A stretch of 64,000 nt of DNA. Origin: Xiphophorus maculatus. Lineage: Eukaryota > Chordata > Actinopteri > Cyprinodontiformes > Poeciliidae. Under the pieces are notes generated by a model. The model was not told where the DNA came from, ran no database searches, and worked only from the letters and a program-made list of their open reading frames with translations. Positions within the stretch are counted from its first letter, which is position 1, and each line of letters opens with the position of its first letter. The stretch lies in contig NC_036453.1 in assembly GCF_002775205.1 (NCBI RefSeq), forward strand, positions 27,884,713-27,948,712, written 5' to 3'. Position numbers and translations under genes: made by a program. Below are positions 44,601 through 58,800 of the stretch, in pieces.

Positions 44601-46196
44601 ATATAAAAAAAGATACACACACACAAAAGCTAATAAATAACAGCATGCATTTCTACACAAATACCAAAGGCGGAAAGTTTGGTGGAGGGAAAAAAGGGAG
44701 AAAAATACAAAAATTCTAAGCCACCTGTCAATCTTCGGCATCTTGCAACAGAATTGCTATCCTACGACAAACATAGTGAGTCTTTACAATATGAGTCAAT
44801 ACATTTTGGTATTTTATATTTTCTCAGTCCAGTACAAGTCTGTATCTTTGCCCCAGTTCTTACACTGGGGCAACTCTGCTAACTGAACGCTGGGTGGTTC
44901 TTCTGTCTGAAAACCATTTGGATTCCCCTGGCTACGGTTTAGTCTGCTGGGAGTCCCGGCAGGTCCTCAGTTTGGAAACCTGCAGCCAGGGGAAGGAGTC
45001 GTCACGAGGACCTGATCAGCCAATCAGAATTGAGCTTGGGAAACACGCAAGCCATGCTATGTTCAACAGCCAATATGTCAAATTCATTTATTATTTTTTT
45101 TGAAAACAGATAGGCTTTGAATGTAAATAAACTATTTATGTAAATAAAACTATGTCATACATCATGCTTTCACATTCAATGTTTTGGAAAGTCCGATTGT
45201 GTAAATTGGATGGTTAAAGAAGGTTATGTTTTCATAATTAAAACACATTAATCAAAGCTTGAGGCTTATTAATCATTTCAAAAGCTCACTCACTTCCATG
45301 AGTGAAAGTTCATAGCTGGTGTTTTCTGTTCAATACAAAAACTTCCATACATTAAAATAGAACAAATCTCAGGATTAGATTATTTTTTTTAAAGAAAGAC
45401 TTACTGAAAATGTCAGTAATTTAAATTGAAAAACAAAGTGTTAATGTGCTCTGTTATTCTGAGACCCGTCTGGTGTAACAGCTGTTCGGTTTCTGATTCA
45501 TGCTGTTTTACTGGAAGGAGTAAATACACTCGGCGTGGGCCACGGCTGGACCTGTGTACAACAAACTGGAACGATCGTGGAAGGACGTTGCCGTCTTTAA
45601 TAACGCCAAGGAAAAAAAAAATAACACTGACTGTCGACCTTTTACACAACACAGCTTACGGCTAACACCCCTGGAGGAATGTGCTGAAACGTATGGCTGT
45701 TGTAATTATTCTGTCTGTACTTGTTCCTCTTGAAAAGCTTGGTACTTTGCCAGCAGAAGCCGACAGCCTCCGCTGTGCTCTCTGAATGTTGCGCATCATG
45801 TTTGAGGGTCAATAATTAAGGGATGCGCTCCAAACCAGGCAGGTTTCCTCCATTTCATCCAACATTAAAGTCAACTTGGTGACTGAACCTTCCTCTGAAC
45901 CTTCACCTTTAAAAACAATACCTATTATTAACAAGAACCAGGTTGCATTTTATTAGGCGCCAGATGTGATATCAACTCTGGCACAAGGTCAGTGTGCCAA
46001 AGGCGCTACACTCATTTAATCTCAAGAAATTGTGGGCAGCAGATGGATCAATAAAAGGACTCGATGACTAAAGCAACAAAGTGGGATTTGGACTGCGGGG
46101 GAGGGAGGGACGTGTAGGGCGGTATCCAACACAAACAACTTGTTGGGTTCAGGAATGAGTCCTCAGTTTGCTTCAGAACCGGAGGACAGCAGCAGC
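41645..46196. other. Intergenic between the LINE and 46.2 kb, no gene seen
   Basis: No splice-bounded exon or known domain was found. The long open frame beginning at 41546 is mostly the LINE's GAA tail read as Arg and is not a gene. The segment 45470-45610 looks like moderately GC-rich repeat sequence, but I could not name it. The rest is AT-rich. Confidence 0.4.
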
Positions 46197-46614
46197 AGCT
46201 GTGTTTCCATTAAGAATAAAATTGCGCAAATTGATAGGATTAAAATAAATGTGGCCAATTTCGGTGTGGTTGTGGGGGCGAGGGGAGAATAATTTATTTT
46301 GTTGTTAAAACGGTTTTATCGAAACGCTCCATTGACTACAATTTCCGCTATTATTATTAAGCGCTTCCAAATCTCTTCAACGCCTGAATAATGTGATAAT
46401 CTGATGGCTGATAGATGATGAGTGAATTATGAAGGTTAACTGATTACATCCATTACTACCATGATTTGTCTTGACTTATCGCGTGAACAAGCCTCTTCAT
46501 GTGCAATTTTAATTTAATTTTTTGTTTAATGGAAACACAACAATTGCAGTTATGTTTTTTCAACAATAGCAGAACATAGATAAAAATTTGGACACATTTG
46601 TAATGGAAACAGCT
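46197..46614. repeat. Possible MITE with GTTTCCATTA inverted ends
   Basis: AGCTGTGTTTCCATTA at the left and TAATGGAAACAGCT at the right are near-complementary, with further TGGAAACA words inside. The TSD is unclear. A similar TGGAAAC word occurs near 31960. Confidence 0.45.
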
Positions 46615-49483
46615 ACTGCCACTTACGCTTTGTTTACATTCTGTCTCAAACACAAACATCATTTTATTGGGATTTTTGTGATTCTGCCGACAGTCTAATT
46701 GTGCACGACACAAATCTGGCTTTTATGGAAAAGTGTCACTAAGAGAGTTATCAAGAGAAAACGACATAAGAAGTCCGATTAAAGTTGACCACAAGCCATT
46801 TAGGTGGATGTGTTTTGCTCTAGATCAAAGCATATTTAAACATGTGTTAAAATGGCCCATCAGTATCGAACCGAGAATCGGTGGCAATTTATGTTCACAT
46901 TTATGCTTCCGATCCGACAAACTACAAAACCGGTAGCTGTAACGGCAACAAAATATGACTCTACATAATATTGGCTAAGAGAGATGAATACAAAAGTCAT
47001 ACTAATCATTTCTGCATTTGGAAAAATAACCTGAAAACTATGAATCATTCATCTACTTCCCAGTTACACCAAGGCGCTGTAATCTCTTTAGGTCACCTCA
47101 GTCCTGCTTTAGCTGCAACGTTTTGAGTGGAAGTGTTTTTTGCTATATAGAGTTTCTGCAAATACTTCCTGTTTTTTGCTATCCACTGTGAAATCACTAC
47201 CAACATCCAACGTTGGGTAACCACCATTGCAATATCTCCTGTAAGGCGCCCAACAACTCGAGTCACAGGATTTCAAGAGAGTTTGACACAATATTCTTTA
47301 TTTGACATCAACAAAGACTGATCAAATTACAACAAAACTGTTGGCAGAGTTTGGGGTTCTGGCCATAAACACAGAAACCGTTACAGGATGAGATCTTTAT
47401 ACAGGCAAAATGTACACGGAACAGAGTGGAAGTTCCACACGTGATCTGGATGGGAGGCCAAAGAGTCAGGCACAGACTTAACATTTAAAGCCGTAAACGT
47501 TGGTCCTTCTGAGGCGTCAGTGGCTGATAACGGAGGGGAAGGGCGAATACACCGGATGAAATGAGAGGTTTATCACAAATATCAAGGCAACTTGGGTTAC
47601 ACTGCAGTGATAACAATAAGGCACCCTCTCTGAGATCTGCTCAGTTCTTACTGATGAGCAGTGACTTTGAGATAACACAGAGCAAAGATTCACAAAGACA
47701 CCTGGAGGAGGCTAATACTTATGTTTCATATATTGTGCTTATGGATGTTTTTAACACTGAAAAAACCCAACTGCATGTGTGTATCGTGAAGAACGAAGTG
47801 ATGCGTCGTGTGCTGCCTCAGATTACACAAACGTAGATCCTAATGGCTAAAATGTGCATATTCCAGATGTTCAGTTTTTGATGCTAATGCGTCTGCACCG
47901 CTTCACAGTAACAAAAAACACTAAAAGCCCTTAGTTGAACACAAAATCTAAGACATGAAAGCAGAGGCAACGATTCCTGCGGTTCTGCAGTAGGAAGGTT
48001 TTAGACCGCATGTTCCGCAATGAGCTGGAAAGGTGCGCCATCCAGTGGTTGAATCACAAACTACTCATACTCCTCTGTGCAGTCATCTGGATGAGCTGTG
48101 ATGACTAAAAGCAATAAATAACAGAAAAGAATGCAATAAATAAGTGTTTGAAGTAAAATGCAGCACAGTCAGTGATGTTAAAGTGTTGCGTTCAGTCATG
48201 TGATGAGATTTCTTGTCTCTCTTTTAGTAAATGCTGCTCAGGCTTGTGATAAAAGTGAAATCTTGTTCAGTTTTAATAATTGGATTTTGACTATGGTCGA
48301 CGGTCTTTAGAAGCGTTGTTGTGGTAACTAAGCACGGGGCAATGTTAGACTGTATAAAAACTTTTGAGTTTGTTTATATAAAGTGAGTAAAATGCACTGA
48401 TTGATCTCATTGCTAATGGAAAATTAGCTATTTTCCTGCTAAAATAATGCACCTCATTCATTTTCTACAAGGGATGTCCCAATCGGATCCAGATATTACA
48501 TATTTCTGATTATGGCAGTGTTAGAAATGACAGTTTTTGGAGTTCCTGAAGAATTTTATGCCAGCTGTACCTCTAGGAATGCATGACTATATTTGATGCA
48601 GGTAATGTGCAGCAATATAGTTTGCATCCTCTAACCTGTTCATCAGATCTTGGTTTTCTGTTTATATTAATATTCACAAACAGATAGAGACTGTAGCAGC
48701 TTCCTGTCTGTCTCTGTCAGCAGATGGAAATAATCAACAAGACGAATCAAAACGGAATAAATTTGCTACTAAGAAATGATGAAACTGCACATTTTGGGTG
48801 ACATGTCGTCAGAATCTGCTGATCGTTATTAAACGATTGGTTTGGTATTGGGAACAAACATCCTGATCAGGACATCCCAAGTTAATACATAACTGTATGT
48901 AGCTATATGTTATTGTTTCTTATTGTGAGCCTGAATGCTACAATTCAGTGTACAAGCTTTCATTAAAACATTGCAAGGTAAACCAGTAATACATTTCACA
49001 CATTGGATCACAACTAAATACAAGCGAACATGTGCAACTTTGGCAATAAAGTTAATTAGGATTAAAAAGAAAAAAAACCTTCATCTGAATTCCAGTTATG
49101 GCATGTAAGTTTGTGGAAAATTCAAGTAAAATTTGAATTTTTACTTTCCTCATTAGATTAAAACACAGTCACTTGCACTTTAAGTTTCTTTTCTAAAACT
49201 ATACAATAAACTGATTTAGATTCTTAAGAAACTAAGCCTAAGCAATGATATTATCTCATTTGAATGGGGCCATAAATATATTTTGGCTCATATTTGATTA
49301 TTTACTTGATTGGTCATAAACTGAATTAATTACAGCTGTTCAATTAATTTTACAATGAAACCTTTATAACTCCTTATATAATTGCCACTAAAGTGGGCTG
49401 AATCATTCACTCACTGAAAATGGTTGAAAAAAAAAAATAGAGAAAAAAAGAAACTACCCACTTAAAAATAACTTAAACATACT
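46615..49483. other. Intergenic downstream of acer3, no gene seen
   Basis: AT-rich, with short open frames only. Two places that superficially resemble an acer3 last exon (47345-47390 and 49660-49760) lack a proper acceptor and frame. No RNA gene was recognised. Confidence 0.4.
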
Positions 49484-49557
49484 ATTCATCCATCCATCCA
49501 TTTTCTGTACACCCTTGTTCCTAGTGGGGTCAGCAGGGGTGCTGGTGCCTATCTCCT
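49484..49557. repeat. LINE 3' tail with CCAT repeats
   Basis: ATTCATCCATCCATCCATTT followed by TCTGTACACCC...TAGTGGGGTCAGCAGGGGT is the reverse of a very common fish RTE-type LINE end. Confidence 0.6.
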
Positions 49558-49804
49558 AAACATACAAATCTAATAAATTATAATCAATGGAAAGAATCTT
49601 CAGTTTCTTGAAATAATTCAGTGCTATACTTAGTCATTTTCCACAGCTCAGAACCAAATGGTCCCTAGGTTGGTGCCCTGTGGAACACCAGCTGCTTGCC
49701 TGTGGGCCAAGTTCCCAGCAGTAGCAAGGTGACACAGGCAGGTTTCTGCCACCAGTGCCTGGTTCGGCAGTCACCATCCTTAAGCTGCTCCTCATCTTCT
49801 CACT

Positions 49805-52800
49805 TCAGCTCGTCTTCTGTGGTTCAATGTGCAAAGTGGGCCAGACGCCACACAGAAACTGAACAAAGGGAACATCCAGCAACAGGTGAGGACTCAAGAG
49901 TGTCAAGCTACAAACATTTCATAATCTCTTCAAAGATTATCCCAGAAAAGTAACAATATTGGCATACCTTCACTTTTGGTCTATACTTGAGGTAGGTGGA
50001 TCTGATCTGCAAGCTGGAGGGATGCAGGCATCGTAAGTCATCATAACCGAGCACTTTGCTGACACAGACTAAGGATCTTACCTGAAGAGAATGTGCAGGT
50101 AGGAACCAAGACCCGTGAAAATATGCCACCAAGCATGGAATTGTGTCACCACTCCAACACCAGGGGGCAGCACTTGTCTACTGGCTCTGGGTTAGGAAAA
50201 GGAAAAAACCCTACTCTTTCAGGCAATTTTATCAACTCTGATCAACAAATATATCCAAAAGAATTTTACTCAGTTTAATTTATAATCTTAAAAATGTCTA
50301 CACATCTTGGATATTTTTCAAAAAAAAATTACTATTCTTTTACATCTAAGTGATCAATTTGATGAAATCTGTGATATTTCACTTGTCTTTTTTTACTGTC
50401 AACATGACATTCCTAAAACTCTAACTTTGCTCACCTTCTTCTGTTCTGCTCACCTTAACGAGTCACAGAAAATGTTGTCGATGTTCCACAGCAGGAATCC
50501 CAACATAAAGATCCCTAAAGAGGTGTAACACAGGCCCCTGAGCCACGGGTACACCCTGAAAACACAGGGCCGAACAGCCTTTCATCAGGACGCCGCTTTA
50601 TTGAATACGTCTGAACTATTCCCTTCACATGACTGGTGTTACTTACCAGGTAACAATGAAGACAGAACGCATCACCAGGCACGCTACCAGGGCACCATAC
50701 ATGACCTGAAAAGAGGATCCGTACTTAGATCTAAAACAGTCCATAAGCAAATGTTTGCTACAGTTTAAAGAGTTACGCCAAGAGAAGTTTTGCTGGGGAG
50801 AAAACCGTCTTTTTAATGTGTTTTCATTTGGCTTACTGAAAGTGTGAAAGGAAAAACCAAAGTGTCAGCAGTTTCACTTCTGCTTACTGGGTAAATAAAT
50901 ATCCTGCAGACTAATTGGTGGAGGAATGTAAGTAACACCAGTTCAGGAAAGTGCATCACCTGGCCTGGAAGGCAAAAAAACTAAGCAATTTGTTTACTTC
51001 TGTATTTATAAGAAAAAAAGTTTTAAAATTAGCTTTAATTTTTTTTTTACAAAGGTCAGAAAAACCAGATTAACGTGTAAATCCAAATTAGCTCCTGCTG
51101 GCCACGCCGCCCAACTCAATCTTTAAGCTTTTACGTGAAAACGGCTGCAAACAGATGAACTGTTATGCAACCGTGCATCTTTGAAAAGCAGAGGTGGAGC
51201 CTCCTGCACAATCAACAAGAATCCAGCAAGCAGTTTCTGGATGGTACGTCAAAAATAAAACTCTTGTATTTTCTAGCAGCCCAGGTGCGGTTTCTTGGTG
51301 ACGGACGGTGCTGCTGGGGTTGCCAAGTAACAGGCTGGGCTGCGCTGGGATCAGAGGAGCAGCGCCTGCTCATTTGTGACATTACATTCCAGAGGTTTTT
51401 GAAACAGGTAATGTTTGAAACCCTAAAAAACATTAATTTATTGCCAAAAATTGGTTGAGTGTTTTTTTTTAAGTGACAAGGTCGTTTGTAGAAGCAGTAG
51501 GGACCTAAATGGAAGAACTTAGTGCACACAGAACAACCCCGGTGAACCAGAGGAGCGGGGCAATCCCAACAGACAACTCAGGTAGTGGATTGTCTACATA
51601 TTTAAAACAACTCCAAAGTTGGCCTGTGACGCTAACAAATTTTGCTGGATGACAAATTGTCGCAATAATTATTGCTATAAATAATAATATTGTTGTTTTG
51701 GGAGCATTTTCAAGTAATATATCAATAATGAAATAGTAATGCAAGTTTGCCCTTTCAAAGACTAATAAATAATATATACACAAACCTGTCCTTCAAAAAT
51801 ATACAAATCATTAGAATGGAAATTATCAAACAAATTTTGATTTTACCCATCAATTGCTTAACTCCGTATTGCCACAATAAGGAGTTACTCCAAGGGGATT
51901 TAAACGTTTGTATTTTCAACTACCAACTAAGTCCAAGATAAAAATTCCTAAATAACCTTGACCATTTTCAGGTGGTTTTAATGTTGTGCAATTGATCCAG
52001 AGACTGAATCTACCTATATTATTGAAAATAATCAAACCAAATCTCCAGTCAGTTCTGTAGTAGCTACTCTTTGAAGTTCGTAAACATAAGAAAAGCAAAC
52101 AAATTAAAACAAAGTAAAAAAAAAAAAAAAGTTCTTATGATGGAAGAATACCAAAAATGCACTGAACCGTGTATATACTGCCTACCAATCAGCATCTACC
52201 ATCTAGAGCGCGCCTGCTGTGTGGGCGGGTCCAGTGTTTACATAAGTTAAAGGTGACCTACTGCACCCTGCTAGCAAACAAGGGCAGATAAACACCTTAC
52301 CTGGTGAAACACTGGCTCTTTCCACTGTAGGTACACCTGAACAAGATATACAAAGAACGAGAGGATATGACTGTTTTTGTTTACTATGTTTACAGTAAGC
52401 AACTTTTAAAGTACTTGCAGGCACTCACCAATGTGACCGAGACGCTGAAGATTATCAACAACACGATAGGAAACACACTGATGCTGTTCTCTTGCTTGAA
52501 GCACTCGTACCTGAACAAAAGAAATATGTCCCGTCTTTTAGCTTCAGCTTAAGCTGCGTAAAAAAGTGACGCTGAAAGAAAGTGGTTCATGAAGTACACA
52601 CATGGCTGGAACATTGTAGTTCCCTGTAGCAGTGAGGCATTCACTTGAAATTGGATTCAACAGGTCTTTTTACAGCCCTGTGTCACATTATACAGGCGTG
52701 GACAAATTGGCTGCCTTGGTAAAAATAAAAATGAACTTAAATGAAATCCTTTTTTACTGCAGTAGCAAAACAAGGGAAACAATTAGAAAAAACTCTAATT

Positions 52801-55800
52801 TAATTAGAGAACATATATTCAATCAGGAAAAACACTAAAAATTATGTATTTCTTTCTGTAGCAGAATTATTGCTAACCCTAATAATTCATTTACATAAAA
52901 TGTTACTGAGTATTTTAGACCACCTTTCAAAACCAACTCATCGGTAAAGGACCTTAAATGCACCAAAAGAAGAAAATTAAATAAAATCTGAACCACTTAC
53001 AGACAGTACACAAACACACATGTACTGTAAATCATTGGCAACTCGTCCAGCAGCTGCAAAAGAGCAGAAAGGAAGCATAAATAATAATATAATATTGAGA
53101 ACAAGAAAGCTTGTCTGTGGATGTCTGGAGTGTGAGAGGATGAAACGGCTGAGTATCCCACCTGCATCTCATACAGCAGCGTCATGTGGAAGCACCAGGA
53201 ACCGACACCTACGGCTGCGTCCCGCGGACACACAGAAAAAAACGGAAAGACGTTTTAACATCCTGTTGTATGAGCGGCGTGACCAGCAGAAGCATCGGCT
53301 CACCTGAAAGACCAAGAAACGAGCAGATATAACGAAACTCCAGGCCGTCCCGGAACGTCTGGACGGCTCCATATATGGGAGGAAGAATCATTATCAGGTT
53401 GCTGACAGTGTTCCCTGTTCAAACAGAAGAAAACAAGTCAGTGGTTCTGACTTTAGATTGAAACATCTGCAACTACTTCTATTGTTGAGCTGCTACTTCT
53501 AGATCAGGGGTGGGCAACTCCAGGCCTCGAGGGTCAGTCTCCTGCAAATTTTAGATGTGTCTCTACTTCAACACACCTGAGTCAAATAATGAGGTCATTA
53601 GCAGGACTCTGGAGAACTTGACTGCACTTAGGAGGTGATTCAGCTGTTGGATTCAAGTGTGTTGGATCAGGGAGACATCTAAGAGTTGCAGGACACTGGC
53701 CCTCGAGGACCAGGATTGCCCACCCCTGTTCTAGATGGTACTCTACTCCTGCTTTGTTTAAAGTCTTCCTGTTGGTTTAAAAAGGGCCCACAGTACAAAA
53801 CAGGATGTGTTCAATCCGGTTTCCAAGGTTACTAATTAGGTTTCCACCACGTTCAGGCTTTTCCTGGTCTAATCAGAGTTCCTGTTTTCTTTGAATGTCT
53901 GACCTGTTGATTCCTAATTTGACTCAAGTTGGCCAAATATTTGCATTTTCTATCACTTCTTTTAACTTCACAGGTTTATTTTTAAGTTGAAGTTCAGATA
54001 AAAGATGACAAAGATATCCAACTTTATCAAACTTCTAGTATGGCCAATCTGTTGCTTTACAAAGTTCCTTTGCAACACTATAAATGCATGTGGCCTGACT
54101 AAATATCAAATTCTAAACAGCTCAACACCACAAAATCCTACCAAGTATTTTTGGTTTTGTTTCTACTGCAAATATCTCAGTACACTTGAAATAAGACAAA
54201 ACTAACATTCAAGTAGCTTTTTCAGTAGAAAAAGTTACTTTTTTTTTGAAAGAGTAACTTCTTGGGAGTTTGTTTGAGTAAATACTGTAATTCCTTAAGA
54301 TTGACGAAAAAGTACTTGTTCAGTTAGCAGCTTATTTCACTTATAACGAGATATTTTTTCCCATGATGTAAGTGAAATAATCTGCCAATGGAACAAGTAC
54401 TTTTTCATCAATATTAAGCAATCATCGACTTAAAACAAGTTCCTCTATCTTGGTAAAAAGTTATCTATAAGTGAGTTTTATCTTATTTCAAGTGTACTGG
54501 AAACCAAACCAAAATTACTTGGTAAGCTTTTGTGTTCTTGCTGTGAACATAAACATGCGGCTCATGATGAACATCCGCAGATAAAAACAGACGCCACTAG
54601 ATGACGTTATCAAAACTCCACCAGTCGGACAAAGCAACAACGACCTGAATAAAACGCAGGTGCACCATCAGACGTATCAAGGAGAACAAACTGTTTATCT
54701 CCAGCAGAGGCTCATTAAGGTAACATAACCCTGTCGTTGTTTCTAAGACTAAACAGATAATGTTTTTATGGCTCTGTAACACTGCATGAAACAGGAATGC
54801 TACGTTATAAGCACTGACTCAATCAAGCATCAGACCCTTCAACGTTTATTTGTTCAAATTTCCTGCAGAATCCACTGATTCCTGCAATAATTTGGCACCT
54901 CTAAGCCTCTTAGCGCTCTTGAATGGGCCTCTGCTGCCTTTCAGTGGGAACACAACTAGTTGCTGAGTTGGCAAAGCAGTCACCTTCCTGGGTCAACTCA
55001 GGAGGGTTGCTTTTATTAGGCTTACAGCAGTCAGATAACGAACCGTCATTTGTTGAACTTGCTTCACAGTCCACGCCTAAGTGGGACAATGGGTCTGTTT
55101 GATTCTGTAGCACATGTGGCTGGTACAGAACTCAATATGGAAGGTTTCAATCTATTTCTGTGCTTACACTTCTTGTTGTAGAATTACCTTTGACTGACTT
55201 GGTGTCCGTGTTGTACCTGCTTGTTGTACTGCTTTAACATTATCAGAACCACAGGCAATGTGATTTAAGTAATAATCACAGTCATGTATGTTCAAGGTTT
55301 CCCCCAGAAAACTTGCTAAGCCCGGTGATCAGGTGCTGGGGCAGTCATTCATCCAGCAGTTCGTCGTGTTTTTGAGTTAAAAAATGTTTCAAGTTGTCAA
55401 GAAAATTTGAAAATATCACTTGATAAGTATGTGTTATTGAATGATTGGAAGATTAATACCTGAACACCAACTGTATAGCCTTAGAAATGCAAACATTTTA
55501 AAAAGACTTAAATAAGCAATGCTTAGCCTGGTGGGGGCCCAAGGAAAGCCTGGTGGCCCACCAGGCTTATAATACACTGGGAGAAACCCTGATGTTTAAC
55601 CCATGCACTTAGGTACTACTAGTATATAATATTACTTTTCAGCTTTTACTTTTATAAAAAATGTACAAATGTATCATCTATAGTGCTGAGTAACAGACAA
55701 TTTTTCTTTTGCTGTTGTTGTTGTCAGTTAAATATTTCACATCATCAAACAATTTCCAATTTCCGATAAAGAGAACCTGATAAATATAAAACACAAACAA

Positions 55801-58800
55801 CACCGCAGCAACGCAGTCAGATTTATTTCAGACTTCGACTTTGGCATGAGCGATAAATTGATTTTTATCAATTAATCAAATTTTCTGTTTGTGAAGATAT
55901 AACTTTTTGGAATATCTGGATTTTGTTTTTATCAACAATGAACTCCTTGGATTTCCACAGCTCAGAGTGATGCTAGCTCACCCAAGAACCACCATCTTTT
56001 TTTATGACAGCGTCTATTTATTTCAACTCTGTGCTCAGGTCAACTCACAGAAGGAAGGATAGAAATTAAAGCCAGTTTAAAAGCCAAGATATTTTCTGTA
56101 ATTTGTACTTTTTTAGAAAAAAAACAAAAAAAAAAAAAAACGAGCAAGAAAATTTGATAAAAATTGGAAATCAAATTTTGGATATTCTATTTTTAAGCAA
56201 TATCACCCAGTTCTACTATGAATAGGCTACTCTGAAATATCTCTTTTTCCTTGTTTGTTTTTGCTGATGTGCTTCAGATTATTATCCTCCTGCAATAATA
56301 AGCGTAAGGTCAAAAACTGATGGCAGGATATTCTCCTTGATGATTTTCTGCTGGAGAGCAGAATTAATGGGAAGTTGTCCACAAACCTTCACACCCAGAA
56401 TTGATAAAAAACTAGAAAACTACTCTATATGTGCTCAGGCTTGCAACATGACTTAGAAGGGAATTAAGTCTCGTCTAGAAGGATAATGGCAAAAAGGCAA
56501 GTTGTAGAATTCAGCTCATTGTAGCAATTAGAGCAAGCCTGGATAAGCTGCTAAACGCTGAAATCTAATTCCTGTGCAGAAGTGCAAGGAACAAGGCGAC
56601 CATTATTTTCTGAAAAAGTTCTATATTAACAACAGGTTGGGAAGACCTGCTGTGGATGTTGTTCTGGGTTTTCTGTGACTTCCTGGTTGAGTCGTTGATG
56701 AGCCTTCAGTGATTTTGGTACCACAAGGAAGCGTTAGCGCCCCCTTACCACCTGTTCTCCCTGTTTGCAGATACTTGCGCTCACTGAAACCCCAAAGTCT
56801 TTGCAGTCCTAATTCCAGACTGAATTAGGTCTGCAATCCCGTTTGTTTTTTATCTTCAGATAAGAGAATGACATAGAGATGTAGAAATAATCAGGGAGTA
56901 ACTGGTGAAATGGAGCTTAATTTTGTTTGTTTGTTTTTTAATGTTTAGTTACGATTAAATTATGATTCACTGAGAGGAGCAATCCGTCTTCAAAATTTAA
57001 ATCATCATTTTAAAAGTGCCTTTTAGTTTTTTTCAGGTTATCTTTGATACAAAATTTAGCTCAAAGATCTGAAACATTTAAATGTGATAAAAAAATATGA
57101 ATAATTTGTAACAGCGCAGCATTAATCAAATTAATTCTCCATATATTGAAATTGGTCTGACACAGTATTCACACTAATTTTTATTGTACATGCTGTTTGG
57201 GTCAGCTAGCTTTTACAAACTAAGACAGCCTGATTAGACTGAAATAACTCCATCTAAAAGACATTATTTATTGCATTAATGTAACATTTCCTTACATTAG
57301 ACTAGGAATTGATGTGGAAAAAGTGGGAGCGAAACAAAAATAGTCCTTTAGTGGTTGTTTCACTTCATGCTCAACTTTATAATCAATCCTAAAAATTTAA
57401 GAAATGACAAAAGTGGTGCAATGAGAGGCGCCAATTGTGGAAACAATCAGAGATGACCCAGAATTTGAACATAAAAGTTAAGGCATGTGCCATTTTAAAA
57501 TGCATGCATGCTCTGAGGCAACGGATAATAAACGCGAACAAACCCTGAGCACGCTGCAGCGCGTCACTGTGGGTGCGCTGTTTAAACATTTCAACGACAA
57601 GTGCAAATATCTGAATGGCATGTGTGCTGTGATGTCCCTCACAGCGGCCACGCTTCGCTCCGCTCCGCCGTCACAGAGATAATCCACTAACGTGACGCCT
57701 CAGATGTGGGCTGAACGTTCCGGCCGCTCCAGGAACAAAGCCGCATTCCGGCCACTGAAACCTGAACAAGGGTCGTTTAAATGCCAAGCCATTCTCCTGC
57801 AGCTGACAACCACCACCTCTGTGGGGCCAGCGTGTGTTATTTATGCAAACAAAAGCCTCAACTGTTGGTATTCAGCAGGTGTGTTGTTGGTGGCGTAAAG
57901 ATTTAGAAAACCTGTCGGCGATATTCTGCTGATTGTCGCTACAAAGGAGGTCTGAACTCTGACCCAGCTGGCCTGACTTCTCTTTGAAAAAAGTTGTTGC
58001 TTCAGGCAGACATAAACCAGTTTACCTGGATCAACCTATTAACTCTGCACATTTTAACTCATTATTTTCCCTTTCTTTATTCTCATACGCAATATACGCA
58101 TTGACGAGTGCTATTTAAATAAACGATCCCTGGGATGTTAAATGCTGCTGAGATGTTTGTGCGCGTGTGAGTAAAAGTGAAGCTTTTGCCATATCGTTGC
58201 ATCGTCCTGCTGACACGGCAGCTGTTTAAATGGTCTGATAGGAGCACTGTTTACACCTTAGATAATGTTGCTCGAGGAACCAGTTTTTGTCGTTAGACCA
58301 AACAAGAAGACTCAAACAGAGCTGAAGGAATGTTTGATCAGCTTTAAAGATGTGACTGAGAATCACGCACCCTAACTAACTTAAAATCAGAGGCAGGTTT
58401 AGACATTGAGCCCAAGGAATTACCTAACAAACGCATGATAAATTTAATTTATGAACTATCTGCTCTGTTGTGAGTCGTAGTAGCCAACTCTAATTTCTGG
58501 TGAGGTTATACTTGCTCTGCCATACTTTCTGTTTGCTGCTCGTAAACAAACTTTAGCTTAGCTTCTGCCACCTACTGAACTGGAGGGTACCAATTAGTGT
58601 TACTGGAATGCGAAATGATGGAGCTGCACCCGTTTAAAAATTAATTAGTAAGTACATATCTGCAAATAGATGAATCTGTGGATACCGAATCCTGACTAGT
58701 CGGACGTCCGCTGAAGTCAAATGCAGTAATATATTTTTATTTTATGTATCTCATTTACCTATAAATGTCTTATTACAAAGATATACTTATAGCAAAAACA

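Noticed and set aside
47345-47390. Possible last exon of acer3 (reads FLCLWPEP)
   Set aside because: It has no AG acceptor in frame. The exon at 49805-49858 has a proper acceptor, the right phase and the expected GVWP...EP ending.
49660-49760. Another acer3 last-exon candidate (reads LLLGTWPTG)
   Set aside because: It is a poorer match to the family and lies beyond the stop codon of the accepted exon.
49908-50132. 74-codon open frame spanning acer3 exon 10
   Set aside because: It reads through the acceptor and donor of a 34-base exon. The flanking residues do not resemble ceramidase.
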